This document shows positions 41,353-56,791 of a stretch of 64,000 bases of DNA, one piece after another; the stretch's first letter is position 1; each line of letters opens with the position of its first letter. The translations under genes and the position numbers were made by a program. The DNA lies in NCBI GenBank assembly GCA_012295275.1, contig CM022671.1:8543386-8607385 (forward strand). Reading direction: 5' to 3'. The notes under the pieces are model-generated. The model did no database searches, had not been told where the DNA came from, and was given only the letters and a program-made list of their open reading frames with translations. Source of the DNA: Chrysomallon squamiferum (Eukaryota > Mollusca > Gastropoda > Neomphalida > Peltospiridae).

Positions 41353-43830
41353 ATGGATCAAGAATCATATTTCTTCTACAACCAAGCAGGTTATCAAACT
41401 GCTAACAAACGATTTCGCAAGCTACCTGAAGACCTGCCAGAGAGCCTGAAGTTTGCTCATCTCAACCCAAAAGTGGCTGCTTACCTAGCAAACAAAGAGA
41501 AGCAGAAACATGAGGAAGACTTGTTTGGAGATGGACTGGGCAAGAAGAGTTTAATGCCTGAGATAAACCAGGCTTTCCAGCACATTAAAAACAGGCTTGA
41601 CAGCTCATTACTCAATGATGAAGATTCACAACGTTATTTATTTGAAGAGGCAAAGTCTTCAGCAGCAAATATTCTGCATCAGTTAGCAAGAATTATCTAT
41701 TACTATGAGAACATTGCCAACTGCATTCCGAAAAGCCTGGAATATCAGCTCATGTCTGGCTACAAAGAACTCACAGCAGACGTTATTTTAGTCCCTAGAG
41801 AATGGCAGACCCTGGCTTCTAGAGACTCTTTTCTGAGATCTCTAGCAGAACAAGGAAGTGATGAGGACAGGATATTTCAAGATGATGATGGCAAGGTTTC
41901 AAGAACAGAGACAGTAAAACCTAAAAAGAAATCCTCAAAATTAGGACTTCCTGAAATTACTGAAAACGATGAAACTGGTCGGAATACCGGACCCTTGACT
42001 CAGCGAAGAAGTGACAGTAAAAATTCTCCAGTTTCACGATCTCGGAGTCGGAAAAATCTTTTAGGTGTTGATACAAGGATGTCAGGTTAGTGTATAGAGT
42101 CTTCCTATTGTTAACACTGCTATTTTAACATGATTGTTATTATCTTTTTTTTAACTTTGTGTGTGTTTTGCCTTTTAATTTTAAGATTTGAAGTTATACT
42201 AACCATGGACCTTTATTATTTTTAATTTATCATATGTAGCTTGATCTGTTGGTAATAAGTATAAAGTATACAATGAAGATTAAACTGGGTTTGCATATAA
42301 TTATTTTGGTGTTTAATAGATTAATGAATAAAAATATTTTAAAAATATATGAGTGTCATTTATAAGTGCTAATCTGTAACAACTACTTCAACTAAAGAAT
42401 TTCCTTTTATAACTGAACTATGAAAAGAAATACAAAAATCAAACTCATTATTTGTTATTATTTTTATTTAAAAACTAATTTTGATTCTACATAAATTATT
42501 ATACAGTTTTGTAGCTCTTGATGAAAAAATATCAAACTTATTATTACAAGAATCATGCTTTCTCATGATATTTATAATATAGCCTACAAGTTTTCCTTTT
42601 GTGAAAAAAAAAAAAAAAAAAAAAAGAATGAAAAAAAAAAAAAAAAAGAAAGTAAAAAGATAAGGGGAAAAAGACTGAATTTTATTTATACTGTCATACC
42701 AAATATTGCATACATTCTTAAATAATATATTTGTAAAATAAAAGTAATTTTTATTATAATTAGATAACTTTACAAAGAGATTAGTATTTTGTACAAACTA
42801 AAATAATTTTTAGGGCATGGGCTGCAACTCAGTGTTGATGAACAAATCTGATGTGTGCTTGATCATGAGATCATTCTCTGTTGTGTTCCTGATAAGCATT
42901 TCTCAGTTCAACAAGTTTCTTTCACTAAATATTCAGCTATTAGCGTATATCATTTCTGTCCTTGATGAGGAAAACAAAACAAAATCCCCAGTGCATGTAA
43001 AAGAATAACACATTGTCATTTTTTTTTTTTTTCTCATTACCTTTAAGATTTTAACCATGTTATGTGCAATGCAGTATTACCATAGATAAGAAATCTATTC
43101 AACTGCTCCTCATGATTGTTTGGGGGGTTTTTGGGTTTTTTTTTTTTTTTCATTTCTGAAACAAATACCTGATTCTCAAGCCATGTGATATGCTAGGTAT
43201 AATTTTAATAATATGTTCAAAATTTTAATCACGTATGTTTTGTCATGCAATTTTATTTCAGGAGTAATACATGCCAAACATTATTCCAGACTGTTAGTCA
43301 GAAAACATGGTATGTCGCCATAAGTCAGTAGTCATCAGAATATTTTCTTTAATTAGTCTTCAGATTTTACAGTTCAGTAGAATTCTACATTATGTACCCC
43401 TTATTAGTTGAGTAAGTTTAAAATAGATTTTATAGTAGTTAATTCACATTAGAATGTAGCAGTTTAGAAAAAAGTTTTTAGTGAATAAAATATAAGAAAG
43501 AAAAGCTGTAAATATTTTAATATAGACAGTACATTTATAGCTTATGAGTATAAAAGTAATAAAATATTTAGTAAATATTTAGTTGCTGTTTATCAGTTTA
43601 GATAAAAAGCACATAATCAAGCATGTTATATTTTTTCACAAATACACAGTATAGTAAAATTAAAAAAATTATTTATCCATTCTGTTGTTTCTTTTATTAT
43701 TATGATAATTTTTTTTAAATATCAATTTGCCATATATTATTTTATTTGTCATTATTGATAGATATAGATACAATTTTCAGTTAATTGTATATCCATATCA
43801 TTCATTTCAGGTCAGTATGTTTCGGAATTA

Positions 43831-43875
<45 letters not shown>

Positions 43876-46800
43876 TTTTCAAATTTTTTATTTACTTTTA
43901 TTTTAATTATGTACATTATGGAATTTCCACTTTTTGTATTTTTCGGTTTATCATATAATTAAGCTTATATAGTTATCTTTCTCATGCAGTTTAATAATTA
44001 TAAATGGACCATGAACATAAACAAATTTCTTTCCTTTTTGTTCTCTTCTGAATGGTGAAATGTACCTCTAAACAAGGCGGTCAGCAAAGTGGTCATTATC
44101 AGGGGTCAATATATGTCTAGGGGTCAAACAGGAACAGAAATATGAACTGAAATTCAAAGGTGAAATGATTCTTATCAAGAATCAGTAATGAAGGAAAAAT
44201 GCAAAGAAAATATTACCTCTGAATTGAGAATTTTTTGTAAATAATATTTACTTATTATTTTACATGCTAAAATAATGATAAAAATATGCAGAGAAATGAA
44301 AGATATGTGTATATATAGTTTACAATCCATGCAAAATACATATATTACTATTTCTATGAATACAACTGAACAGAAATTTGTATTTTTTTTAAATTAAAAA
44401 AAAATAAAAAATAAAAAAATATGCAGTTCCATATGTCAAAGTAAAATTATGTTTAATGACAGTATTTATAATTTTTTATTTCATTGTTGAAAACAATGGT
44501 TGTGGAGTAATGCATCACTGCATTAGTCTCTGATACCTGTGAAAGGCATAATGTATGTCAACATAATTTTATAATTAATGTCACAGTGTACAGTTTTTTG
44601 ATGAGATGCTTCTATAGAAAAAGTAGGTAAAGTTATTATCAAGTTAACAAACACACTTTAAGTATATATTAAAAATAAAAAACAACCAGTCCTTGAGAAC
44701 CTGTTCGTGTTCAGTTAGACATTAACGGCTTTATTTTGTTATCAGTAATCTGTTGAGTGCTGTATGTACAGCTCAACTAATTCCACTCTGCCTTCATTCA
44801 ATCTACATTCATGAAATTGTGACTATATTGTCGCAGGTGCTTAGCTCTCTTTAAGATCCTATCAAAATACAATGGGAAAGCTTTTGAAAATCATGAATTA
44901 CCCACTGATTGTTATTGTTATCACACATTCTCTCGTAATTATAAATACCAAACAAATGCTTTGAGTCAGTAACCTGTTGCTTCAGGTTGTGTAATAAAGT
45001 TTATGACACTGTTGTATGTCAGTGTGAAGTTAATGACTGTGTAACAGTTGTAAATAAATCATTGGCAAAGCTGCAAAATTATTTTCAAAAGCAAGCTAGT
45101 TCAATCTCCCTGTCTGTCCCCATGACTGTCCACATTTCATCTTAAATTTAATAAATAATGAGATTGCCTATCATTAAATAATATTGCATAAAACAGTATT
45201 ATTTTTCATAGGAATATATCAAAATCTCTGACTTTGTCATTTATAATTTAAAACAGTGTTATTTTCACCAAGAAATACCAAATTTCTGACTTGATAATAT
45301 AATTTAAAATATTATTTCTTAAAATTGTTATTATTTAAAAAGATACGATGAAGAAGAAAAACAATAAAACAAGATTTAATTTGGATAATAGTTTGAACAT
45401 CTCATCTAAACACTGTGGCTGTTATTGAACAGCAGAATGATAAAACTACTACATGTGATTAAACTGCAGTTAGACACAGTCACAGCTGACAGAACAAAGA
45501 CTTAACGACACCAGTGACAGGATAACAACAGCTATCCAATCACTTGAGATAAATGTCTCACAAACAAGGCTGGATTATACTAAATCTCCATAACAATCCT
45601 TATATTCCCACCGAGTGAGATGTAGTCTTGTTCTAACTGAGACTGACAGAACAAGAACTCACAGTTCAGTCCACTTCAACAGGCCCATTCAGGAAATTCA
45701 CTGTTCCAGTCAGTGAACCACGACTGGTATATCACAATCAGATGACAGTGATATATCTTTGAATCAGATTCTGGTCTGGCACCAGCCCAGAGCCAAGCAG
45801 GGGAGCCAAATAAACTTCTTTTTTAATTATGTTAGATGTAAACAGATATAATTTCATTAAAAAAAAAATTTAAAAAAAAAAAAAAAAAAAAATCATTTAC
45901 ATTTTTTTATTTAGACATTAGATATGACAGACTCATTTAACCTTCTATCAATTTAGCTATGTTATGTACCCAGTTTATTTGAAATTTAAACATGGAAATA
46001 CACTGAATTAAATGCTATCACTACTAACAATTTGCTTGGTTTTTCATAAACTGTATATATTATGACCAATTTAAAAAATTGACATTGATCCCAGAATCCC
46101 TAAATGTTTTAAGCATAAATTTAAATAAATAAAGATTGAATTATTTTAAGACCACATTAAAATTTAAAAAAAATAAAAAAAAATAAAATAAAATTAACAA
46201 AACATTATATGAATAACAGTGAAAAAACCTCACAAGTTATACATCTAAGTGTAAATGCAAGTATCAACTTGTTGGTAACTATCAATTTTCTTTAATAATA
46301 TACAGGTACTTCTTAATATATCCTACCAGTGGAAAGTTAATAATACTATAGGTGTGATCTATAGAGGATTGTTTGCAATTTTGGTAAAATATGTAAATCA
46401 CATGCCTTTCACCACTTTTTCAAAGATAATTTTTTCACGCTATTTTGTTAACTTGAAGCATGAAAATGTGTTTGAACTCTGTGATCATGTATCTGAAAGT
46501 TAGGAAACTTATTCAAGAATTATCATTATTTGTCACTTAAATATTCAGTGGCTACTTGTCTGTATGTAAAAGTATTTTCAAAGAATATCCTAACAAAGAT
46601 ATGAAAATAAATCTGAATGTAATTTTTATTTTTGTTTTGCTCTGTTTTAGTATAAATGATGTCATGTAGAATGTAATTGCCATTTTATTGACACAGTAAA
46701 AACAAAATTAAAAAAAAGTAGCTACTAATCATAACTAATAATACATTAAAATAATGGACTGATTATATATTGTAAATATATTTATTTATTTGTATTTATG

Positions 46801-48022
46801 TTAAATCTACAAAAAAACCTATTATTAGGTAAGTTGATAGCCAATATAACAATAATGTGAAGATCTACCAAGTATGTTTATGCCTTCAGTGCTTCATCAG
46901 GTACTTTTAGCTTGGCAGATACTTTAATGTAGTCATTTGAACATGTTGTAGTAAGTAATTATCTTTAGGCTGGCCAAATATGACTAAATCAGCTGTGTAA
47001 ACATTAGTGGTGCTTTTTTCATTATTCCCAGATTGTATTTTTTTTATATATATATATATATAAATCATTATGTGACACATTTAATTCTTTCTGTACATTC
47101 ATCTATGCCATCGATGAATGATGTGAGCATTAATAATCTTCTGTAGTTATGTGAAGGCTTGTAGACAGTGTAATTGAGTCATTAAGACATAAGCTGCAGC
47201 CAGTTTCAAGTAAACACCCACTAGAAAACTATAGTGATTAACTTAGTCTTATCCAGCTAATCTTTTAATACACTGATATTATGTTACTTCCTGAAAACAA
47301 TTCAAACTGTTTGTTACTGAAATGAAAATTTAAAAAAAAACATGGAAATCAAAACTAACTAATAATTTTTTTTTTAAAATATGAATATTTTTTGGAATGT
47401 TAAATGAAAGTTTTGTTGTACATTGTTATCTTTTTCTTCAAAAATTTAATTAACATTTATAATTATTATTATTACCTCTATTTTAATCAAATTCATACTG
47501 CATCATAAAGCTGTTTGTTTTTAGTGTTTTTTTCCCCAATCTATTAATATTTATTTTTTCTCCAATAATATTTTTAAATTTGTGTAGGACTAGAAGAGCT
47601 TATCAATTATAGTTAGATTTGCTTAAACATTTATAAAGACATGTTTAAAACTAGATATAATGTTGAATGTCTTATAAATATATAATATCAGAAAAGGCTT
47701 CCCTCAGTTAGTATTAGTTTTAACTGTATAGTCATAAAATATCAGCCCTATTTTACTGAAATGCCATTTAATGAAATAGTTAAATTGTCAGTTTGTTTTA
47801 TTAACTTAAGCACTTAAGTACATATACAGAGACATGACTAGCTGTCTCAAAACACTGAGTTACAACAGAATATCCAGTGTATCATGTCACATTTTCATCA
47901 GACCAGTTTGATGTCTGGCTATCACCTTTTGTATGTGTATCTGTGTGTTAAAATACACATATCTGTGACACATTCTATTTACTACAACTTGTATTTTAGT
48001 TATATATTTTTCTATCTGTTTC

Positions 48023-48059
<37 letters not shown>

Positions 48060-49775
48060 TTATTTATTTATTTATTTATTTATATATTTATTAATAAACG
48101 GGAATAATCAGACAGAGCAATATATTATGGAAAATGAAAACAAGTTACATAATCAGTAAAGTTGTTTGTTACCACAATATCAGGTTATTTTCTTTGTTGC
48201 TAACCAATTCTGATACTGATCTAATATAAAATAATATATTATTAAAGTTTTTTTGTTTTTATTTCTAATAATTATTATATTTTATAGTGTGTTGTTATGG
48301 ACACAGACACAATAAAACCTTTATATGAATGAAAATGGTTTCTGAGTGTTATGAAAATAATACATTTATTCCTCTGCCATTTATATGCATTAGCTATTGG
48401 TTACTAAATCATTCCCATAACAATAGATAGAGAAATAAATACACTTTAAAGCAGTTTATTAGTGAAAAAATAAAACAGTCTCAACATTTATTTTGTGGTA
48501 AACTTATGTATTCAGTTTGTTTTCAACATATATTACAACCTAATTTTTAATTATCTTTTTCTTTATCTTTAAAACCTACTACATCAATTCCAGTGTTTTT
48601 AGTTTTTTTTTTTTTTTATTGGCATCAACCATTATTTTAGGATTTATATAAATTATCTCTCTCTTTTCTTGAAACTGTATTAGATTACAAAGGGTCATTA
48701 CATATTTATTTCCATTATATGAAGCCATTTTTTGAAAGTTGAATGAATCTTTATTAACATACATTATATTTTTGCTCTGTGTAAATTCCTATTAATATCA
48801 CATTAGTATTTCTATTATAATAATTATTGTCTCACATCATTTAGAAAATTAAAAACGTCTTTTTGCTTGTTATGAAGGCACTTTTTAAATAAGAGTGACT
48901 GTCATTTCAGTTTGTCCGTCTGTCCGTTCTAATGTGAGGAGGGGACCTGGTGATTCTGATCTGAAGTCTTTTGCCACAGAAACTATGTCAGAATCTAGAT
49001 GTATGTACAGTTTACTTAACATTGTTAATTCAAATCCAGTCTCTGTAATTGCTAATGGTAGTTTCCTCAAGGTTTTTATAACATTTTTGCCACATAATCT
49101 GTAAGAATCCAGATGTATGTACAGTTTATACTATATAAATTCATTCTCTATGGTCATCAGTAGTTTACATATGGTCATCAGTAGTTTCTTGTTTAAGAAA
49201 TTATAATTCTTTTTAAAATTTCAGAGTCAAAAATATGGTGAAACTGCCATAAAAAACACAGCCATAATTGGGAATAATTATACAAGTGATACAAAAGGAA
49301 TTCAAAGAAATGAACTCAAAATTATATCAAATTAATTTCTAATTTTTTTTTCCATTTATATACTATATTATTAATATAAAATTCATATTGAGGGTACCCT
49401 TAATAGAATATCTTTAACATTTTTGCTCCATAATGATTTTAACCATGACCTATTATCTACTGGAGTTCATGAATAAATCCTGAAGCTTTTTTTATTTTTT
49501 TCAAAATACAGAAAGAAATTAATATTTTTTTTTTTTACCTTTAAGCTGACATTATTGTCATGATGTTTCATTTGCTTAACTAAAACTAGTGTAAAAAACA
49601 AATTTTTTGATGTATTTTTTTCAATACATAATATGAATTAGTACATTTTAAACATTTTACAAAAAGCTAAATTATATGTGATAATATTATATTTTTAATT
49701 ATTATTTTGGTGCTAATATACTGAAAACTATTATGATTCAGTGATTAGTATTGATGATAATATGTTTTATTTGCT

Positions 49776-49810
<35 letters not shown>

Positions 49811-50801
49811 ATATTTTTTTCAGCCACAATGGGTTATGGGCCAGGAGCCTATATGTCAACCATTCAGTTCCAGCTTTCCTCTAAGCAGTGTGAAGAGAAA
49901 GGTAAAAAATGTTTGGTTTTATCTTTGTTTCTTTTTGAAATTACAATATGTTTAGATGGCAAAAATTTATAAATAATAAAATAAGCATTCTTTGTACAAA
50001 AACATTAAAAAGTCTTACAAAATATAACTTTATAACTGAATTACAGAAAACTAGTATAAATGATGTGATAAAAGCTAGGTTTAGAATAAAAATAAAAATA
50101 AAAATCTTATTAACCACTACATCAGAAAGTAGAACAAATTATTTTCTGAATTTATATTATTAAATTCGTTATGTATATGTAAATTTTACCACAAACTAAT
50201 CAACTGAAAAAAATATGATATTAATATTTGTATTCACAGTTTAAATTATGTTTCTCACATTATTTGCACTACTTTCCTATGACAGGCTTATTGAACCAAC
50301 TGTCTTTACATTATGATTAAACATTAAAATTACTTGTATGTAATAAACATTAATTGTATGCACTGGTTTTGCCACGGCATTGTCTTTTTGCAGGCTGGAT
50401 AGTGCAAAAAGGTCATGAGAGTGAGATTGCCAGAGATGCACTGTTAGAATGGTGTGTCCACAGACTACAACAGAGTATGAAGCTCACGTGAGTTACACAA
50501 ACATTTAACTGTAGCCTCACTGAACTACATCACACAACCATTTGTAAATCTTTAATCAAATATCATTACAATGAGTGTATTTTTAATAAGAGAGCATGAA
50601 TTTCGTAATCTTTTCATCATATTAATTATACCTTAATGAAATATCATTTTTAATTGTAATATTTTATTGTAAAAAAATTTTTTGAGATTATAATTTTTCT
50701 TTTCATTTTTTATACTAACTTCAGGTTTAATATTTTAAAAAGATTATTTGGTTTTATATTCCTTTTCATTACCAAAGTATTTGTTAATATTATTGTTAAT
50801 G

Positions 50802-50836
<35 letters not shown>

Positions 50837-53800
50837 GTTATCTTTTTGAAATATTGTCTAATAATCATTTGTGTTTTTGTAAATCTTCCACAGTTTAAAT
50901 AGTAACTGTTAAATGACAGTAACCCATTATATTAGCATAGGATTTTATCAAATATTTTACAGACAATAATTTTTTTACAGTAGACAATAATAATCTATCT
51001 TGATTTGATAACTTCATATCATTTTTAAAACAACTGCTGTGTTTTAATTTCAGTAAACAGCAGCAGGCTCAAGATAAACAAATTGGATTGGATAAACCAG
51101 TTCAAGTTCGTTACTATGGTGATACACGAAAAGAGACATTATTAAAATATCGTAAATCTCCAATAAAACAGACTCAAAATCCTGCATTGAAAGGTCAAAA
51201 ACCAGTGATTCCGCAAATGTATAACAATGACAGAGATGAAGGGAAATTTTTATGTTTGACATCACATCTAGATGGAACTAGTGTAGTATAGTATCCTTTT
51301 TGCATGAAAATGGGTATCACATCCAAAGTCACAACTCTTTCATTTTCAACATTTATTTTGTTTAAATTTATTTGATAGATTCAGTGGACTGGATTTTAAA
51401 TTTGCTAAAAACAACAACAACAGTAATAATAATAATTGTATATGCACAGCTATTTTGGTTACTACTTGGTATAATTTTTTTATTGGTTGTAAATACTTGT
51501 TAATACAAAAAAGCTAGCAGAGTTACAGTTCTTGGAGTGGCAGCTGTTCAGCAGTTAAAGAATGAAATGATCTCTTTCTACATAACTGACTGCAAAATAA
51601 ATAATAATTTTTTATGTCTTAATATCCAATCAGTGGAAGCATATTATAATTATTGTTTTAAATTAAATTAAATTAATAAATAAGTAAAAGTCCTTTATTT
51701 AAAAAAATATATTTTATAGTTCTCTTCACTAAGTTACATAAGTGAATAATATAAAAATTGATCATCTTTATCACTTTTTTCTTTTTTTTGTGAGTGTGTG
51801 TGTGCTATTGTTTGAATATTATATACTTTAAAAAAGAAATTACATATTTTTTCCTACTGAAAACTTTAAGTAAGAATCATCAGTACCTAACAGCTTTCAC
51901 ATGGTAATAATATTAATATTAATCTTTCTCTTTTACTTTTATTATTATTGTTTTTTAATCAAAGTTCATAACAACGTTAATTAATATATTAATATAAATA
52001 TTTGTCATTCTCTTTTTTTTTTTTTTTTTTTTTTAAAAATAACATCCTTAAGATAAATGAGCTCTCTTTTCAATGTATCCAGTGTTCTTTAACAAAATGT
52101 CAGTTATCCTTCGGGCCGAGTGGCAATCATTTCAAGTGCAGCAGGATTTGGCCGTCCTGGCTATTATCTGCTGGCCTATGATGATGACCATGACATGAAG
52201 TTACTGGGGTGTTTTACCCCCAGTGGAAAAGGATGTATCTACCACAGCAATGGAAATATCAGGTACAAATTGTGGTAATTATGGATCTAAAACAGAAAAA
52301 AAAACAATAAACAAATTTAGCATTGATTGTTACTGATTATATAGTAGGATATTATGCTTCGATACTTTAAAAAAAAAAAAAAAAAAATATAAATTGTATG
52401 TTAATGGTGCAGACTTAAAAAAGTTTTAAAATATCTTTTATCATTATTATTTGTTATTATTTGAAACAAAAGATGTGACTACAAAATGTTGCAGAATCAG
52501 AGACTGTTATTCAGGCTGTCATTTTGCTTTATTATTAGTAGAGTGCTGCAGTTTTTTATTAATTTTATTATTATATACAGTGCAGGATCATCATCATTTT
52601 GATGAGTATATCTTTCAAGACAAAACAAATTTCATGAATTTTTTTTTTTAAATGAATGAATAAATTAATTAATTAATTGTATCCACATATGAATGTAAAC
52701 TGACAGTAAAGATGAATTAAAATACCGATTACGGTTCCTTTTTTTTTTTTTTTTTTTTAAAGATTTGCTGGTAAATTCGTAATTTAATCATTTGTTTTAA
52801 TTTCTATAACAGATTTCTGGCTACACAGAGGGGAGGACATGTAGCTAATGAAGAGGGTACTGTAACACAGAGGTGGAAGTGGCCATACAACAATGTCAAA
52901 ATTACACAGCCTATTGCCTTTCAGGTTCTTTGCTAATTACATAAAAGAAAAAAATGTAAATGTTCTAGATGTATATGTAGATAATTAAAAAAATAAAATA
53001 AATAAGAAGTTAAAATAAAATTTGCATCCTTTTATCATTATTAAAATATTTTTAAAATGTTTGAATTTTAAAGTTCAGTTAAAAGATATATGATTTTAAT
53101 TTTTTAACATTATTAAATTGTATCAGAAATGACGAAATTTCTGTAATACTGGCTATGAAATTTTATTTGTAGAAATCAAAAGAATGATATGACACAGTCT
53201 GAATATTTTTGTTTGGTGCATCATCTTAATAATAAAATATAAATTAAAAATCTGATCAATTAATACTTCAAAAAAATAAATCATTGTTACAACTTTATGA
53301 TAAATTTAAAAACAAATAAATTATTAATCTTTCAGTATAGTTACATTTAGACTTTTAACTGAAGATATGTTTATTCTATAAAATGGTTGTCTTTAACTGG
53401 CTTCATATCTGTAGATATACAGAGGTATATGAGCAAGATAAAGGCAGTTATTTAAATTCTAAAAATCTAATCTTGGCTTTTACTTCTGGAAATAGTTAAA
53501 AAAAAAAGTAATATTAGCTTATACAAAAAAAAGTTAGCAAATTATTTACTTGTAAACAAGCAGAGGTAATCAGTGTTTTAAAGTCTAATTTTGGTTTGGC
53601 ATTCTTTTTCAGGAAACATTACAGAATAATAATAATAAAAAAGTTATTTTGAAAATGAAATGTGTAACTTACCTCTGTATCAGTAATCCATTGATTTTAA
53701 TGAAAAAATATAATTCTAAATAGTAGGTAAAAATACAGTTTGCTTTAACTTTGCAGATAAATAGTTAATTTGTTTTATTAATAAAATAACTCTAATTAAT

Positions 53801-56178
53801 AGATAAAAAAATGTTTAATAACTATATAGTTTTAATAATACAATAATTCCATTTAATGAGTAAAAATATTTTATTTTTATATCTTTGCAGATCAATAGTT
53901 CTTTAGTGTTCCGATGTGTCACCCAGTCTCAAATGCTGATTTCTTTCAACTGTAATAGAGAATCTTGCAAGTTTGTTGTGGGGCCTGTTTCTGGTGCTGT
54001 CGAACCTAAATATGGAGATGAAAATGTTTGTAACTTTAAATCATAAATATTTTTTTTTTAGTTTGTTAGTGTCCAAAAAAAAAGTGTATATTCTTTATTT
54101 TTTTCAAGTATCGTATCAATATGAACTTTTATGTTATTGTTACTATTACATTATTGTAAAGAAAGAAAACTTTTCATAAAATCTGTATTAGTTTGGGTTT
54201 TGCAGTAGCAGGTTTTGTAGGTGGGTTTATAGCTTGTTGTTATTTTATTATTATTATTATTGTGGGCTTTTTTTTTTTTTTTTTTTAACTATTTTGTTGT
54301 GAATTTAGCTATGAAAGTGAATTTATTTTTAAACAGTATTATATCTTTTTACTATTTTGGAAAAACTTTTAATCAGCATTAAATATTATTTTAATTATGT
54401 TTCTATTTTATTCATGTATTCATTTTTGTATTTCCAGGAACAACTTCTGACAGCTTTTACATTTTCTTCGTTAGCAGCTAAAGAGCTTTTGAATTTATTT
54501 AATCCAAAGAGCAAGTCCAAATCTAAACCAAAGAAAAAGGTTTGCTGAAAGCTTGTTTATCTTTATTACACTCTTTCACAAGTTTGAAACTAAAACATGA
54601 TATGTTTATTGTAACATATTTCAGTTTAATTAACTTAGAATTGAATGTTATTTGATTCTTGAGAGTAGCACATCAACTCTACTTTTAATCAGTTAGATGA
54701 AACACACTGAAAATGTGTCCCTGCTTTCAGGGAATGAAAAGTATAGAATAAATGTAAAAATAACTGACAGATAAAAGAACACAAACTTTATCTAGTATTA
54801 AACTGTGTGCAGTTAAAATATTAAATAAATTCTGTGATCCAAAGTGTACCAAATATCTGCAATGGATTCAAAATTTATTTACTCTCACCCTATGCCAAAA
54901 TTAAAATCTGCAATTTATTCCTAGTAACACATTTAACATTTAATTTGTCTTAATGTTATGAATGTTATTTTCTGTATAACATTAATTTTCTTTTTTTTAC
55001 TTATTGTCAACTTCTGGCTCTGATGCTAAATTTAACTTTATTAAAGCTTGACCGATACAAAGGTCAGCTGGCTGAACTACAGAAGATGTATGAGTACCAG
55101 GAAAAAGCTTTGTATGACACAGAAGCAGACAAAGATCTGGCACGTCTTCAGAGAAAAGCAAGGTATATTTTTTATATATATATACTGGTTTCTTTTCTTC
55201 CTTTTTTATGCTTTATGTGGTAATGTATCTTTAATCATTGGTTTATAAATGTTTATATATAATAAACACTAAAGTGGCCAGGTTTGTTTTTAAATTTTTA
55301 TTTATTTTTTTATTTTATTTATTCATTAATATTATTTTTGTTTTTATTCTTTTGATATTTTTACTATTGTTTATAGTATTTAAGATTTATTTTAAATTTA
55401 AGTGCTGATGAAGTGAAAAATAATTAAATTTACCAGTTTATCAGTCATAACATGTAGGTGTTAAGGAATTATAAGATTTATATTTTAAAATTTTAATTTA
55501 AAAATCAATAAACTCAGTAAACCAGAAATCACGGCTTTCATGCATGTTTATAAATTCCACTGATTCACTTTTCCTTTTGAGCACCAGTTAAATAATTTCT
55601 TCACTCACAGAAACTTGGTAGATGACTGGATGGAGCACTATCGAATAACAATAGGGCTGGCTTCCCCTAGTCTGAACATGATATCAGAGACCCCAAGAAT
55701 GAGAGTTCGATACTCGCAATCAGCCAAATTGTCTGAAGATAAATGTAATAGACAGGAGTCTCTTGGTATTTCAAACACAGAGCAAACAAAGATTAGAGCA
55801 CTTAGAGCACCTTCAGCACCTGCAGGTATTCAAGTTCATTGATTATATGTATTTCTACATGTATGTTTCAGTTATTGCACATTCCAAAAAGTGCTCACAA
55901 TAAAAACTTCTTTTTTTGTTCTTTTACATGGAGAAAACGCTTTTAATTGTACTCACTTTTCACTCATCAGAGATGGATATTGGATTTCAGAATGAGGAAT
56001 TGTATTGGAAATGGATTTATGTTTAAACATGAAATTATTTTCATGACAGAGAAATTTTGTTCACTACTGTCACATTCAAACACAGTCATTATATTCACTG
56101 TTTAGATTTTATGATATATTTGCTGCTATGGTTTTATTATTATTATTATTATTACAATAATTATTATGCTATTATTAA

Positions 56179-56238
<60 letters not shown>

Positions 56239-56730
56239 TATTAATGCACAGATCCACAAAAATGTGGTAAAAAGACTTGTCCCATGGAAAAGGAAACGGC
56301 CATTCATCGCAGTTTGACTTCCTCAGTGAAGTTTGACAGTTCTGTCCTGTCACAAGGGGATGGACAGCATCATTCCCCTTCCTCTTCAGCTGGAGCCATC
56401 ATGAACAGATTAGTGGAGTAAGTCTGTGTTTTCTGTTTCTTTGAGTCTGTGATTGTCTTTTGTGTACAAGTTATGTGTGATTGCATCTATGTGAATATGT
56501 ATGCATGTATGTGTGTTTATGTGTTAATATATGCATGTTTCTATCTATGTGTGTGTGTGTGTGTTGTGTGTGTAAGTAAGTCTGTGTTTATATCTGTGTA
56601 TATTTCTTGTGTGTCTATAATAATGTGTATAAGTGAACAACAGAAGAAGTTTAATAGAATGATTACAATTTGAGATAAAAAAGAATATTCAGTACATCAT
56701 CTTTTTACTTCTTTTTTATTGCTGTGGTTG

Positions 56731-56791
<61 letters not shown>

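Larger units (their letters stand above)
42086..49823. other. 7.7-kb first coding intron of the C3orf20-like gene
   Basis: AT-rich and non-coding. Contains poly-A runs at about 42604-42648, an (ATT)n tract at about 43828-43871, a GC-richer block at 45390-45810, a (TCTG)n/(ATTT)n tract at about 48020-48084, a roughly 116-bp tandem duplication near 48960-49130 and an (AT)n(GT)n tract at about 49778-49812. Short open frames here show no protein similarity. Confidence 0.7.

Noticed and set aside
42817-43008. 63-codon open frame in the long C3orf20-like intron
   Set aside because: No similarity, poor context, chance length in AT-rich DNA.
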